Positions 33,398 through 42,436 of a stretch of 64,000 bases of DNA are shown in pieces; the first letter of the stretch is position 1, and every line of letters begins with the position of its first letter. A program made the position numbers and the translations under genes. The notes below the pieces were generated by a model that was not told where the DNA came from, ran no database searches, and was given only the letters and a program-made list of their open reading frames with translations. The stretch is taken from contig NZ_SSBJ01000016.1 in assembly GCF_004795055.1 (NCBI RefSeq), positions 62,001-126,000 on the forward strand, read 5' to 3'. The stretch is from Streptomyces sp. A1136. Lineage in GTDB: Bacteria; Actinomycetota; Actinomycetes; Streptomycetales; Streptomycetaceae.

Positions 33398-34000
33398 TCA
33401 GGTCGTCAGGGCGCGGATGAACGGGACCAGGGCGCGGAAGGCCTGGCCCCGGTGGGAGATGGCGTTCTTCTCCGCCGGGGTGAGTTCCGCGCAGGTGCGG
33501 GTGTCGCCCTCCGGCTGGAGGATCGGGTCGTAGCCGAAGCCGCCCGTGCCCGAGGGGGCGTGGCGCAGGGTGCCGCGCAGGCGGCCCTCGACGACGCGTT
33601 CGGTGCCGTCCGGGAGGGCGAGGGCGGCGGCGCAGGCGAAGTGGGCGCCGCGGTGGGGGTCGTCGATGTCGGAGAGCTGGGCGAGCAGCAGGTCCAGGTT
33701 GGCCTTGTCGTCGCCGTGGGCGCCGGCCCAGCGGGCGGAGAAGATGCCGGGGGCGCCGTTCAGGACGTCGACGCACAGGCCGGAGTCGTCGGCGATGGCG
33801 GGCAGGCCGGTGGCGCGGGCCAGGGCGTGGGCCTTGAGGAGGGCGTTCTCGGCGAAGGTGACGCCGGTTTCCTTGACGTCCGGGATCTCGGGGTAGGCGT
33901 CCGCGCCGACCAGTTCGTGCGGCAGGCCGGCGTCGGACAGGATGGCGCGGAGTTCGGTGACTTTGCCCGCGTTGCGGGTGGCGAGGATCAGGCGGGTCAT
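33398..34000 (-). CDS. rdgB: RdgB/HAM1-family non-canonical purine NTP pyrophosphatase
   Basis: The protein has 200 residues. LILATRNAGKVTELRAIL (the S/T-x-N-x-x-K motif), IADDSGLCVDVLNGAPGIFSARW and GTGGFGYDPILQPEG followed by ELTPAEKNAISHRGQA are all characteristic. It hydrolyses dITP, XTP and ITP to monophosphates and so protects DNA. It is near rph, as in other actinomycetes. Confidence 0.95.
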   Translation of the reverse strand: MTRLILATRNAGKVTELRAILSDAGLPHELVGADAYPEIPDVKETGVTFAENALLKAHALARATGLPAIADDSGLCVDVLNGAPGIFSARWAGAHGDDKANLDLLLAQLSDIDDPHRGAHFACAAALALPDGTERVVEGRLRGTLRHAPSGTGGFGYDPILQPEGDTRTCAELTPAEKNAISHRGQAFRALVPFIRALTT

Positions 34001-34087
34001 GGCGACCAGTATCGGGCAGTGTCCGCCCGGTCGTTCCCTCCGGTCGTTTCCCTCGGTCGTTCCCTCGGTCGTGCGCGCCGGTGGGCG

Positions 34088-34480
34088 TCAGCCCGGGGTG
34101 CAGACCTTGGAGATCTCCTTCGCGGCGTTGCCGACGGGGGTGATGTCCGGGGTGGGGTTGCCGTTGTCGATGGAGGCGCGGACGTTGGCGACGGCCGTCT
34201 TCATCGAGTCGATGGCCTTGCCGAGGTCGGCGTTGTCCGTCTGGTCGCCGATCTTCTTGAGGCTCGCGTCGATCTGGTTGAGGGCGTTCTGGGCGTCCTG
34301 GGGGCTGTTGCCGGCCTGGGAGACGGCCTGCTGGAGGTCGTTGGCCCCGTTGGTTATGGCGACGGCGGTGTTGGCGCAGTCCATCGCGGTGGAGAGCGTG
34401 TCGCAGGCCGAGAGCGCCGGGACGGCGAGGGCGGCCGCCAGGGTGAGGGCCGCGATGCGGTGGTTCCGGTAGGGCTTCAT
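34088..34480 (-). CDS. Secreted lipoprotein of unknown function
   Basis: The protein has 130 residues. The signal peptide ends in the lipobox LSAC with lipidation Cys26 (PALSACDTLSTAMDC). The mature part is mostly helical and polar with a late Cys (EISKVCTPG). GGGGGA precedes the ATG. It lies between rdgB and rph on the same strand. I do not recognise a domain. Confidence 0.75.
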   Translation of the reverse strand: MKPYRNHRIAALTLAAALAVPALSACDTLSTAMDCANTAVAITNGANDLQQAVSQAGNSPQDAQNALNQIDASLKKIGDQTDNADLGKAIDSMKTAVANVRASIDNGNPTPDITPVGNAAKEISKVCTPG

Positions 34481-34644
34481 TCGGGGTCCCCCCAAGGGCT
34501 CGGGTGCGTGGGCTCGGGTGCGTGACTCGGGTGCCTTGGCTGGGCTGCCTGGGCTCGCGTACGCGGACGGGCGCACGGCTTTGACACCGTGCGCCCGTAA
34601 CGGCGTAGACGCCGGGGCCGCCCCGGCGGTTGCCCGGCGGGGGC

Positions 34645-35382
<738 letters not shown>

Positions 35383-35416
35383 GTCGTCGAGCCTAGTCGG
35401 TGTGTGGGTACGGAAA

Positions 35417-35447
35417 GACCCCGTCCGGGTGGTTCCGGTACGGGGTC
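35417..35447 (-). terminator. Hairpin after nagF
   Basis: GACCCCGT and ACGGGGTC form an 8-bp stem with a 15-base loop, about 57 bases past the nagF stop. It is weaker than the others in the window. Confidence 0.45.
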
Positions 35448-35503
35448 CGTGGTCCTGCCGTGGTCCTGCCGTGGGGCGGGTGGGGTGAGCGGGTGGGCTC
35501 AGC

Positions 35504-35737
35504 TCACATCATGTCTTCGATGTCGGCGGCGATGGGGTCGGCGTCGGTGCCGATGACGACCTGGATCGCGGTGCCCATCTTCACGACGCCGTGGGCGCCG
35601 GCGGCCTTGAGGGCGGCCTCGTCGACCTTGGTGGGGTCGATGACTTCGGTGCGCAGGCGGGTGATGCAGCCTTCGACTTCTTCGATGTTCTCGATACCGC
35701 CGAGCCCGGCGACGATCTTCTCAGCCTTGGTGGCCAT
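35504..35737 (-). CDS. nagF: PTS EIIB component for N-acetylglucosamine
   Basis: The protein has 77 residues, a single EIIB domain: KIVAGLGGIENIEEVEGCITRLRTEV, with phospho-accepting Cys in EGCITRLR. It passes phosphate from EIIA to sugar entering through EIIC. It is divergent from nagE1, with a dre site between them, as I recall for the S. coelicolor nag genes. GGGAG lies before ATG 35737. Confidence 0.88.
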   Translation of the reverse strand: MATKAEKIVAGLGGIENIEEVEGCITRLRTEVIDPTKVDEAALKAAGAHGVVKMGTAIQVVIGTDADPIAADIEDMM

Positions 35738-35925
35738 GTGTGTCTCCCTGCGTATGACGAAGAACGAGTCTCGGCGGCCGGATGCCCGGTCTACCCACCC
35801 GGAGGTCCGCTTTGTCACGTTAGCTCACGGTTGGCCCATCTATGCGAGCGCGTGCCTGGCACCTGCCGAATGATAACGATCAGCATCCACCCGCCTTGCG
35901 GGCCGGTGCACGTGACCCTGCGACA

Positions 35926-35941
35926 AGTGGTCTACACCAGT
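35926..35941. promoter_or_regulatory. dre site between nagF and nagE1
   Basis: AGTGGTCTACACCAGT matches the DasR consensus with one mismatch at the centre of the palindrome. It lies 50 bases before nagE1 and about 190 bases before nagF, so one DasR dimer could control both. Confidence 0.9.
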
Positions 35942-35991
35942 GTGCCGTATGTGACGCACCTGCCAAAACGGGCCGGTCAGGGAGGACGCCG

Positions 35992-37293
35992 ATGAGCGTG
36001 AACAGCGCCGCAGCCGGGCCGCGACCCCAGTGGTGGAGCGGTTTGTTCCAGGGGCTGCAGAAGATGGGGCGCAGTCTCCAGTTGCCGATCGCCGTCCTGC
36101 CGGCGGCGGGCATCCTCACCCGGCTCGGCCAGCCCGACGTGTTCGGCGCCGACGGGCTGGACTGGACTGACGTCGCCAACGTCATGGCGGGCGCGGGTGG
36201 CGCGCTGCTGGATCCGGACCTGGGCCTCCCGCTGCTCTTCTGCGTGGGTGTCGCGATCGGGATGGCCAAGAAGGCGGACGGTTCGACGGCGCTGGCGGCG
36301 GTGGCGGGGTTCCTCGTCTACCGCGGGGTGCTGCACGCCTTCCACAAGCCCTGTCCGCCGGGGACGAAGGACATCGGGGGCGGCTGCCTTACGTCGACGG
36401 ACACGTTCGCCGGGTACACCTACCAGAACCCGGGGGTGTTCGGCGGCATCGTGATGGGGTTGCTGGCGGCCTGGTTCTGGCAGCGCTTCCACCGGGTGAA
36501 GCTGGTGGACTGGCTCGGCTTCTTCAACGGCCGCAGGCTCGTCCCGATCGTCATGTCGTTCGTCGCGATCGGGTTCGCCGTGCTGTGCCTGTGGGTGTGG
36601 CCGCCGGTCGGTGACGCGTTGGAGAGCTTCTCGGACTGGTTGGTGGGGCTGGGGTCGTGGGGTGCGGGCATCTTCGGCGTCGCGAACCGCGCGCTGTTGG
36701 TGATCGGCCTGCACCAGTTCCTGAACGTGCCGGTGTGGTTCCAGTTCGGCAGCTTCACCAAGCCGGACGGGGTGGTCGTGCACGGTGACATCAACATGTT
36801 CCTGGCGGGCGACCCGCACGCCGGCCTGTTCCTCTCCGGCTTCTTCCCGATCATGATGTTCGCCCTGCCCGCGGCGGCGCTGGCGATCACGCACTGCGCG
36901 AAGCCGCGGCGGCGCAAGGAGGTGGGGGGCCTGATGCTTTCGGTGGCGCTGACCTCGTTCGTCACCGGGATCACGGAGCCCCTGGAGTACTCGTTCCTGT
37001 TCGTCGCGCCGGCCCTGTACGCGATCCACGCGGTGCTGACGGGGGTGTCGATGGCGGTGACGTGGGCGCTAGGGGTCCACGACGGGTTCAGCTTCTCGGC
37101 GGGCCTGATCGACTACGTCATCAACTGGGGTTTGGCGACCAAGCCGTGGCTGATCATCCCGATCGGCCTGGGTTTCGCGGTGGTCTATTACGCGATCTTC
37201 CGGTTCGCGATCACCAAGTTCGACCTCCCCACCCCTGGTCGGGAGTCGGACGAGGAGATCGAGGCGATGCAGGGGGAGACCACCAAGGCCTGA
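35992..37293 (+). CDS. nagE1: PTS EIIC membrane component (GlcNAc type), NagE1
   Basis: The protein has 433 residues and about ten membrane segments. SLQLPIAVLPAAGILTRLGQPD, LPLLFCVGVAIGMAKKADGSTALA, VDWLGFFNGRRLVPIVMSF and the sugar-site motif GITEPLEYSFLF identify a glucose/GlcNAc-type EIIC. There is no fused EIIB or EIIA; NagF supplies EIIB. A Cys-containing loop (HKPCPPGTKDIGGGCLTS) is absent from NagE2. GGGAGG precedes the ATG. It is about 60-65% like NagE2 by eye, so the two are duplicates. Confidence 0.88.
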   Translation: MSVNSAAAGPRPQWWSGLFQGLQKMGRSLQLPIAVLPAAGILTRLGQPDVFGADGLDWTDVANVMAGAGGALLDPDLGLPLLFCVGVAIGMAKKADGSTALAAVAGFLVYRGVLHAFHKPCPPGTKDIGGGCLTSTDTFAGYTYQNPGVFGGIVMGLLAAWFWQRFHRVKLVDWLGFFNGRRLVPIVMSFVAIGFAVLCLWVWPPVGDALESFSDWLVGLGSWGAGIFGVANRALLVIGLHQFLNVPVWFQFGSFTKPDGVVVHGDINMFLAGDPHAGLFLSGFFPIMMFALPAAALAITHCAKPRRRKEVGGLMLSVALTSFVTGITEPLEYSFLFVAPALYAIHAVLTGVSMAVTWALGVHDGFSFSAGLIDYVINWGLATKPWLIIPIGLGFAVVYYAIFRFAITKFDLPTPGRESDEEIEAMQGETTKA

Positions 37294-37337
37294 GGCACCC
37301 CGAGGCCGGCCGTTCCGCCCTCCGCTTCGGCGCGTGA

Positions 37338-37368
37338 AAGGCCCCCGGCTCCACGGAGTCGGGGGCTT
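37338..37368 (+). terminator. Terminator after nagE1
   Basis: The imperfect hairpin AAGGCCCCCGGCTC / GAGTCGGGGGCTT has a 4-base loop and lies about 45 bases past the stop. Confidence 0.65.
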
Positions 37369-37442
37369 CGCGCTGCCCGCGCGGAGCGTGGTTCCTACAA
37401 CAAAAAATTGAAGGTTCCTTATCTAACCCTGACCGTGTTACA

Positions 37443-37458
37443 ACTGGTCTACACCACG
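37443..37458. promoter_or_regulatory. dre site 1 upstream of nagE2
   Basis: ACTGGTCTACACCACG matches the DasR consensus at all but two or three positions. It lies 112 bases before the nagE2 ATG and just downstream of an AT-rich segment that may hold the promoter. Confidence 0.88.
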
Positions 37459-37459
37459 C

Positions 37460-37475
37460 ATTGGTGTAGACCACG
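37460..37475. promoter_or_regulatory. dre site 2 upstream of nagE2
   Basis: ATTGGTGTAGACCACG lies one base after site 1. Two adjacent sites suggest tight, perhaps cooperative, control of nagE2. Confidence 0.85.
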
Positions 37476-37569
37476 ACCGCTTCCCCCCGGCGGCGTGTGC
37501 CCCCTTTTCGAGACGTCGCCGTCCCCCTTGGTTCCACCCCTGGCGGCGCCTTGCTCCCCGGAGGAAGTT

Positions 37570-38844
37570 ATGAGTACGGCTACTGACGCCGCGGCGCCGC
37601 CCGCCAAGAAGCGGGGCGCCGGCCTGATCCAGGGCTTGCAGAAGGTCGGCCGCAGCCTCCAGCTGCCCATCGCCGTCCTGCCCGCCGCCGGCATCCTGCT
37701 GCGCCTCGGCCAGCCCGACGTCTTCGGCAAGGACGGCCTCGGCTGGGGCAAGGTCGCCGCCGTGTTCGCCACCGCCGGTGACGCCGTCTTCGCCAACCTG
37801 CCGCTGCTGTTCTGCATCGGTGTCGCCATCGGCTTCGCCAAGAAGGCGGACGGCTCCACCGCGCTCGCCGCGCTGGTCGGTTTCCTGGTCTACAAGAACG
37901 TCCTGACCGCCTTCCCGGTGACCGAGGCCGTCATCAACACCACCGAGAACAAGGGTGTCGACGTCGCCGCGACGTACAACAACCCGGGTGTCCTCGGCGG
38001 CATCATCATGGGTCTGCTCGCAGCGGTCCTGTGGCAGCGCTACCACCGCACGAAGCTGGTGGACTGGCTCGGCTTCTTCAACGGCCGCCGCCTCGTCCCG
38101 ATCATCATGGCGTTCGTCGGCGTCATCGCAGGCGTCTTCTTCGGCCTGGTGTGGGAGCCGATCGGCGAGGTCATCTCCAACTTCGGCGAGTGGATGACCG
38201 GCCTGGGCGCCGGTGGCGCGGGCCTCTTCGGCCTGATCAACCGCGGTCTGATCCCGATCGGCATGCACCAGTTCGTCAACACCGTCGCGTGGTTCCAGAT
38301 CGGTGACTTCACCAACTCCGCCGGCGAGGTCGTCCACGGCGACCTGAACCGGTTCTTCGCAGGCGACCCGAACGCCGGCCTCTTCATGACCGGGTTCTTC
38401 CCCATCATGATGTTCGGCCTGCCGGCCGCCGCCCTGGCCATCGCGCACTGTGCCCGTCCGGAGCGCCGCAAGGCCGTCACCGGCATGATGGTCTCGCTCG
38501 CCCTCACCTCGTTCGTCACGGGTGTCACCGAGCCCATCGAGTTCTCGTTCATGTTCATCGCGCCGCTGCTCTACGCGATCCACGCCGTTCTGACCGCCGT
38601 CTCCATGGCGATCACCTGGGCGCTCGGCATCCACGCGGGCTTCACCTTCTCGGCCGGGCTCATCGACCTCGGCCTGGGCTGGAGCAAGGCGACCAACCCG
38701 CTGTACATCATTCCGGTGGGTCTCGTCTTCGCGGCGGTCTACTACTTCGGCTTCCGGTTCGCGATCACCAAGTTCAACCTCCCCACCCCGGGCCGCGAGT
38801 CCGACGAGGAGATCGCCGAGATGGAGAAGGCCGAGGCCAAGTAG
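37570..38844 (+). CDS. nagE2: PTS EIIC membrane component, main GlcNAc transporter NagE2
   Basis: The protein has 424 residues with the same layout as NagE1 (LQLPIAVLPAAGILLRLGQPD, LPLLFCIGVAIGFAKKADGSTA, GVTEPIEFSFMF, ending LPTPGRESDEEI). In S. coelicolor NagE2 is the essential GlcNAc permease. Imported GlcNAc-6-phosphate leads to glucosamine-6-phosphate, which releases DasR. GGAGGAAG precedes the ATG. Codon use is more biased than in its neighbour, as expected for high expression. The two dre sites before it fit that role. Confidence 0.9.
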   Translation: MSTATDAAAPPAKKRGAGLIQGLQKVGRSLQLPIAVLPAAGILLRLGQPDVFGKDGLGWGKVAAVFATAGDAVFANLPLLFCIGVAIGFAKKADGSTALAALVGFLVYKNVLTAFPVTEAVINTTENKGVDVAATYNNPGVLGGIIMGLLAAVLWQRYHRTKLVDWLGFFNGRRLVPIIMAFVGVIAGVFFGLVWEPIGEVISNFGEWMTGLGAGGAGLFGLINRGLIPIGMHQFVNTVAWFQIGDFTNSAGEVVHGDLNRFFAGDPNAGLFMTGFFPIMMFGLPAAALAIAHCARPERRKAVTGMMVSLALTSFVTGVTEPIEFSFMFIAPLLYAIHAVLTAVSMAITWALGIHAGFTFSAGLIDLGLGWSKATNPLYIIPVGLVFAAVYYFGFRFAITKFNLPTPGRESDEEIAEMEKAEAK

Positions 38845-38860
38845 GTCCGGCGCCCTCGCG

Positions 38861-38909
38861 CACGAAGGAGCCCCCGCTCTCCCCAAGGGAGGGTGGGGGC
38901 TCCTTCGTG
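38861..38909. terminator. Strong bidirectional terminator
   Basis: Perfect 15-bp arms CACGAAGGAGCCCCC and GGGGGCTCCTTCGTG with a 19-base loop lie between nagE2 and the convergent MBL hydrolase gene. Confidence 0.88.
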
Positions 38910-38922
38910 TCCCGGGCGGCCG

Positions 38923-39675
38923 TCAGACCTCGTAGACCGCTCCCGGGCGGGCCAGCTCGGCGGGGCCGTCGTAGACCGCGCGGGCGTCGGCGAGGTTGCG
39001 GGCCGCGTCCGTCCACGGCGGGACGTGCGTCAGGACCAGCCGGCCGGCTCCGGCGGCGGCCGCGTACCGGCCCGCCTCGCGGCCGTTGAGGTGGAGGTCC
39101 GGGATGTCCTCCTTGCCGTGCGTGAAGGAGGCCTCGCACAGGAACAGGTCGACGCCGTCGGCCAGCGCGGCCAGCTCCGGGCACAGGCCGGTGTCCCCGG
39201 AGTAGGTGAGCGAGCGGCCGCCGTGCTCGACGCGGATGGCGTACGACTCGACGGGGTGGCACACCCGCTCGCTGCGGACCTGGAACGGGCCGATCTCGAA
39301 GGAACCGGACTTCAGGGTGCGGAAGTCGAAGACCTCGCTCATCGAGCGCGGGTCGGGCACGTCGTCGTACGCCGCCGTCAGCCGCTGCTCGGCGCCCTCG
39401 GGGCCGTAGACGGGGATGGTGCCGCAGCGGCCGCCCTCGTGCCGGTAGTAGCGGGCCACGAAGTACGCGCACATGTCGATGCAGTGGTCCGCGTGCAGGT
39501 GACTCAGGAAGATCGCGTCGAGGTCGTAGAGGCCGATGTGTCGCTGGAGGGCGCCGAGGGCGCCGTTGCCCATGTCGAGGAGCAGCCGGAAGCCGTCGGC
39601 CTCGACGAGATAGCTCGAACATGCCGATTCCGCGGACGGGAACGACCCCGAGCAGCCGACGACGGTGAGCTTCAT
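38923..39675 (-). CDS. MBL-fold metallo-hydrolase (RNase Z-like)
   Basis: The protein has 250 residues. MKLTVVGCSGSFPS starts the fold, SHLHADHCIDM is the metal HxHxDH motif, and LTYSGDTGLCPEL and LVLTHVPPW complete the site. It resembles RNase Z/arylsulfatase-like beta-lactamase-fold proteins of actinomycetes. The substrate is unknown (tRNA 3' end, cyclic nucleotide or small ester). Its position beside nagE2 is conserved as I recall. Confidence 0.85.
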   Translation of the reverse strand: MKLTVVGCSGSFPSAESACSSYLVEADGFRLLLDMGNGALGALQRHIGLYDLDAIFLSHLHADHCIDMCAYFVARYYRHEGGRCGTIPVYGPEGAEQRLTAAYDDVPDPRSMSEVFDFRTLKSGSFEIGPFQVRSERVCHPVESYAIRVEHGGRSLTYSGDTGLCPELAALADGVDLFLCEASFTHGKEDIPDLHLNGREAGRYAAAAGAGRLVLTHVPPWTDAARNLADARAVYDGPAELARPGAVYEV

Positions 39676-39870
39676 GGAGCGTGAACCTCCGTGGACGGTC
39701 CGTGGACGGAATGCGGGCCGAGCGTGCGTCGAGCGTAAGGCGCGAAACCTTCCGTCGCTCCTCCGCGGCGGGCCGTTGTGGGGGGAATCACCTGTGCTGT
39801 CACCCGGGGGAGCGACAGGGGGTACGGGCGTTGCCGTGCCGGGGGCGGGGGCCGCGGCTACCGTCGGGTT

Positions 39871-40278
39871 ATGGACACGTCGTGGTGGCCCGCCGCCGTG
39901 GCGGTGGTCGCCATCGTGCTGTTGGTGCTGCTGCCCCGGCCGGCGGTACGGGGTGCGGTACGGCCGCGCGGGCCGGGCTCGGCGACGCGGGCGCGGCCGG
40001 GTGAGGTGTGGTGCCTGACGGACGGGCGGTCGTGCCTGGTCCTGGCGGTGGGGGCGCGGGGCCGGGCCCGGGTCGCGTGGATCACCGGGAAGTACGACGA
40101 CCGCCGCGCGGGGGTGATCCCCTTGCCGCCCGGGGCCGGCGGGCGGCCGGGGCGTACGGGCTATCTGGAGGCGGACCGGCCCGCGGAGGTGTCGTCGGCC
40201 GAGTTCGACAGGCGGCTGGGCATGCTGGACCCGACGGTGTGGGACGAGGTCAGAGGGCTGGGCGGAGGCCACGGGTGA
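39871..40278 (+). CDS. Membrane-anchored protein of unknown function
   Basis: The protein has 135 residues. One N-terminal helix (WWPAAVAVVAIVLLVLLP) is followed by a basic linker and a soluble domain starting RPGEVWCLTDGRSCLVLAVG. That start is faintly like the MazF/PemK barrel (PGEVW...), but I cannot confirm this. The C-terminus (EFDRRLGMLDPTVWDEVRGL) is amphipathic. ATG 39871 is chosen at the membrane helix. DUF488 follows 7 bases later. Confidence 0.6.
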   Translation: MDTSWWPAAVAVVAIVLLVLLPRPAVRGAVRPRGPGSATRARPGEVWCLTDGRSCLVLAVGARGRARVAWITGKYDDRRAGVIPLPPGAGGRPGRTGYLEADRPAEVSSAEFDRRLGMLDPTVWDEVRGLGGGHG

Positions 40279-40285
40279 GCGACCG

Positions 40286-40642
40286 GTGATCAGGGTGCGG
40301 CGGGTCTACGATCCGCCCGAGCCGGGGGCGGACGGTGACGGCGTACGGGTCCTCGTGGACCGGCTCTGGCCGCGCGGGTTGGCGAAGGCGCGGGCGGCGG
40401 TGGACGAGTGGCCGAAGGCGGTGACGCCGTCGGCGGAGCTGCGGCAGTGGTTCCACGGGGGCGGGGGAACGGCGCAGGAGTTCCGGGCCCGGTACGAGGC
40501 GGAGCTGGCGGAGCCGCAGGCGGTGGCGGAGCTGGACCGGCTGCGGGCGCTGGCCGCGGCGGGGCCGGTGACGTTGCTGACGGCGGTCAAGGATCCGGAG
40601 GGCAGCCACGCGGCGGTGCTGGCGGAGTTGCTGGCGCGATGA
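40286..40642 (+). CDS. DUF488-family protein
   Basis: The protein has 118 residues. VRRVYDPPEPGADGDGVRVLVDRLWPRGLAKARA and WPKAVTPSAELRQWFHGGG are the DUF488 hallmarks (YeaO-like). Function is unknown. GTG 40286 is used. It is probably co-transcribed with the membrane protein upstream. Confidence 0.82.
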   Translation: MIRVRRVYDPPEPGADGDGVRVLVDRLWPRGLAKARAAVDEWPKAVTPSAELRQWFHGGGGTAQEFRARYEAELAEPQAVAELDRLRALAAAGPVTLLTAVKDPEGSHAAVLAELLAR

Positions 40643-40763
40643 GCGGGGCGGTGTGCGTGCGCCGGGGCGCGGGCGGGGTGCGGGTGCCGGGCGGTGGCTG
40701 CGGGGCGGGGGCGGCGGGCCGCTGCGCGGAGCCTCTCCCCCACCCCGCCCCTTCCCGAAACCG

Positions 40764-40868
40764 GGCTCCGCCCGGACCCTCGCCTCAAACGCCGGCGGGG
40801 CTGGGTGTGACCGGCAAGCTCCGCCCGGGCCCGCGCCTCAAGCGCCGGCGGGGCTGGGTGTGAGGGGC
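40764..40868. repeat. Two copies of a Streptomyces intergenic repeat
   Basis: A segment of about 51 bp (CTCCGCCCGG ... CGCCTCAAACGCCGGCGGGG ... CTGGGTGTGA) at 40764-40815 recurs at 40818-40868 with a few changes. A related fragment, GGCGGCGTTTGAGGCG, occurs at 47149-47164 in the opposite orientation. I recognise CCTCAAACGCCGGCGGGGCT as a common intergenic repeat of streptomycetes. The segment has dyad symmetry and carries no gene. Confidence 0.75.
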
Positions 40869-40909
40869 CAAGCGGGCAGGATGTGGCAGGCCGGGCCGTG
40901 GGGCGCGGG

Positions 40910-41860
40910 TCAGGCCCAGAGTTGGCCCTGGAGGACCTCGATGGCCTCTTCCGTCGTCGCCGCCGTGTAGACGCCCGTCGAAAGGTATTTCCAGCCGCCG
41001 TCGGCCACCACGAACACGATGTCCGCCTGTTCGCCCGCCGCCACCGCCTTGCGGCCGACGCCGATCGCCGCGTGCAGGGCCGCGCCCGTGGAGACGCCCG
41101 CGAAGATGCCCTCCTCGCGCAGCAGTTCCCGGGTGCGGGTGACCGCGTCCGCCGAGCCCACCGAGAAGCGGGTGGTGAGCACCGAGGCGTCGTACAGCTC
41201 CGGGACGAAGCCCTCGTCCAGGTTGCGCAGGCCGTAGACGAGGTCGTCGTAGCGCGGCTCGGCCGCGACGATCTTGACGCCGGGGACGTGCTCGCGCAGG
41301 TAGCGGCCGACGCCCATGAGCGTGCCCGTGGTGCCCAGGCCCGCCACGAAGTGGGTCACGGACGGCAGGTCGCGCAGGATCTCCGGGCCGGTCGTGGCGT
41401 AGTGCGCGCCCGCGTTGTCCGGGTTGCCGTACTGGTAGAGCATGACCCAGTCGGGGTGTTCGGCCGCGAGTTCCTTGGCCACCCGGACCGCGGTGTTCGA
41501 GCCGCCCGCCGCCGGGGACGGGATGATCTCGGCTCCCCACATCGTCAGCAGGTCACGGCGCTCCTGGCTGGTGTTCTCCGGCATCACGCACACGATCCGG
41601 TAGCCCTTGAGCTTCGCGGCCATGGCGAGCGAGATGCCCGTGTTGCCGGAGGTGGGCTCCAGGATGGTGCAGCCGGGGAACAGGCGGCCGTCCTTCTCGG
41701 CCTGCTCGACCATGTGGAGCGCGGGGCGGTCCTTGATCGAGCCGGTGGGGTTGCGGTCCTCCAGCTTCGCCCAGATCCGGACGTCGTCCGAGGGCGAGAG
41801 CCGGGGCAGCCTGACGAGCGGCGTGTTCCCGACCGCCGCGAGGGGGGAGTCGTAGCGCAT
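40910..41860 (-). CDS. cysM: CysO-dependent cysteine synthase CysM
   Basis: The protein has 316 residues of the PLP fold type II. NPTGSIKDRPA carries the PLP Lys43, PTSGNTGISLA is the substrate loop, and GLGTTGTLMG binds the PLP phosphate. Linkage to cysO and mec marks it as the O-phosphoserine/CysO-thiocarboxylate enzyme known from Mycobacterium tuberculosis. Its ATG overlaps the cysO stop by one base (TAATG). Confidence 0.92.
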   Translation of the reverse strand: MRYDSPLAAVGNTPLVRLPRLSPSDDVRIWAKLEDRNPTGSIKDRPALHMVEQAEKDGRLFPGCTILEPTSGNTGISLAMAAKLKGYRIVCVMPENTSQERRDLLTMWGAEIIPSPAAGGSNTAVRVAKELAAEHPDWVMLYQYGNPDNAGAHYATTGPEILRDLPSVTHFVAGLGTTGTLMGVGRYLREHVPGVKIVAAEPRYDDLVYGLRNLDEGFVPELYDASVLTTRFSVGSADAVTRTRELLREEGIFAGVSTGAALHAAIGVGRKAVAAGEQADIVFVVADGGWKYLSTGVYTAATTEEAIEVLQGQLWA

Positions 41861-42147
41861 TACTTCGATCCGCCGGCCACGGCCGGGAGGATGGTGACGC
41901 TGTCGCCGTCCTTGAGCTCGGTGGAGATGCCGTCCAGGAAGCGGACGTCCTCGTCGTTGAGGTAGACGTTGACGAAGCGGCGCAGCTGGCCGCCCGCCGC
42001 CTGGTCGATGAGGCGCTCCTCGATGCCCTTGTGACGGGATTCCAGGTCCGCGAACAGGTCGGCCAGGGTGCTGCCTTCGCCCGTGACGGCCTTCTCGCCG
42101 TCGGTGTAGGTGCGGAGGATGGTGGGGATGCGGACCTCGATGGCCAT
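41860..42147 (-). CDS. cysO: Ubiquitin-like sulfur carrier CysO (MoaD/ThiS family)
   Basis: The protein has 95 residues. IEVRIPTILRTYTDGEKAV and LNDEDVRFLDGISTELKDGDSVTILPAVAGG are the family blocks. It ends GGSK, two residues beyond the Gly-Gly that must become the thiocarboxylate. So it appears to need C-terminal trimming, probably by Mec. GGAG lies before ATG 42147. It follows a Cys-containing leader peptide and is coupled to cysM. Confidence 0.9.
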   Translation of the reverse strand: MAIEVRIPTILRTYTDGEKAVTGEGSTLADLFADLESRHKGIEERLIDQAAGGQLRRFVNVYLNDEDVRFLDGISTELKDGDSVTILPAVAGGSK

Positions 42148-42248
42148 GGCGGGCTCCAGTGTCGTCAAGTCGTCAAGCGTGGAAGCGTGAAGGGGCGTGC
42201 AGGGGTGGGGCGGCGCGCGTGTGCCCCCGCGCGGCAGGGCTGTGGTGC

Positions 42249-42359
42249 TCAGGCAGCAGGACAGATGGCGCTTGCGAGGCGGCACAGGTCGACGTGCAGC
42301 CGCGCCACGAGCAGCAGCGGCCTGCCGGGCGTCTCGGTGTTCACGTCGTGGGAAACCAT
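42249..42359 (-). CDS. Putative cysteine-responsive leader peptide
   Basis: A 36-residue frame ends LVARLHVDLCRLASAIC-PAA. I recognise RLHVDLCRLASAIC as the common putative leader peptide in front of actinobacterial sulfur genes. Two Cys codons near the end would stall ribosomes when Cys-tRNA is short. It lies 101 bases upstream of cysO. Confidence 0.85.
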   Translation of the reverse strand: MVSHDVNTETPGRPLLLVARLHVDLCRLASAICPAA

Positions 42360-42436
42360 GCGGTCATGTTAACGATTCCCGGTCCCACGTTTGGAGTGTG
42401 ATCCCGCATCGTGGACCTCTGGCGCTCACATGCTGG

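Noticed and set aside
39871..40278. MazF/PemK-type toxin
   Set aside because: Only the PGEVW start is similar. The catalytic pattern and an antitoxin gene are missing and there is an N-terminal membrane helix.
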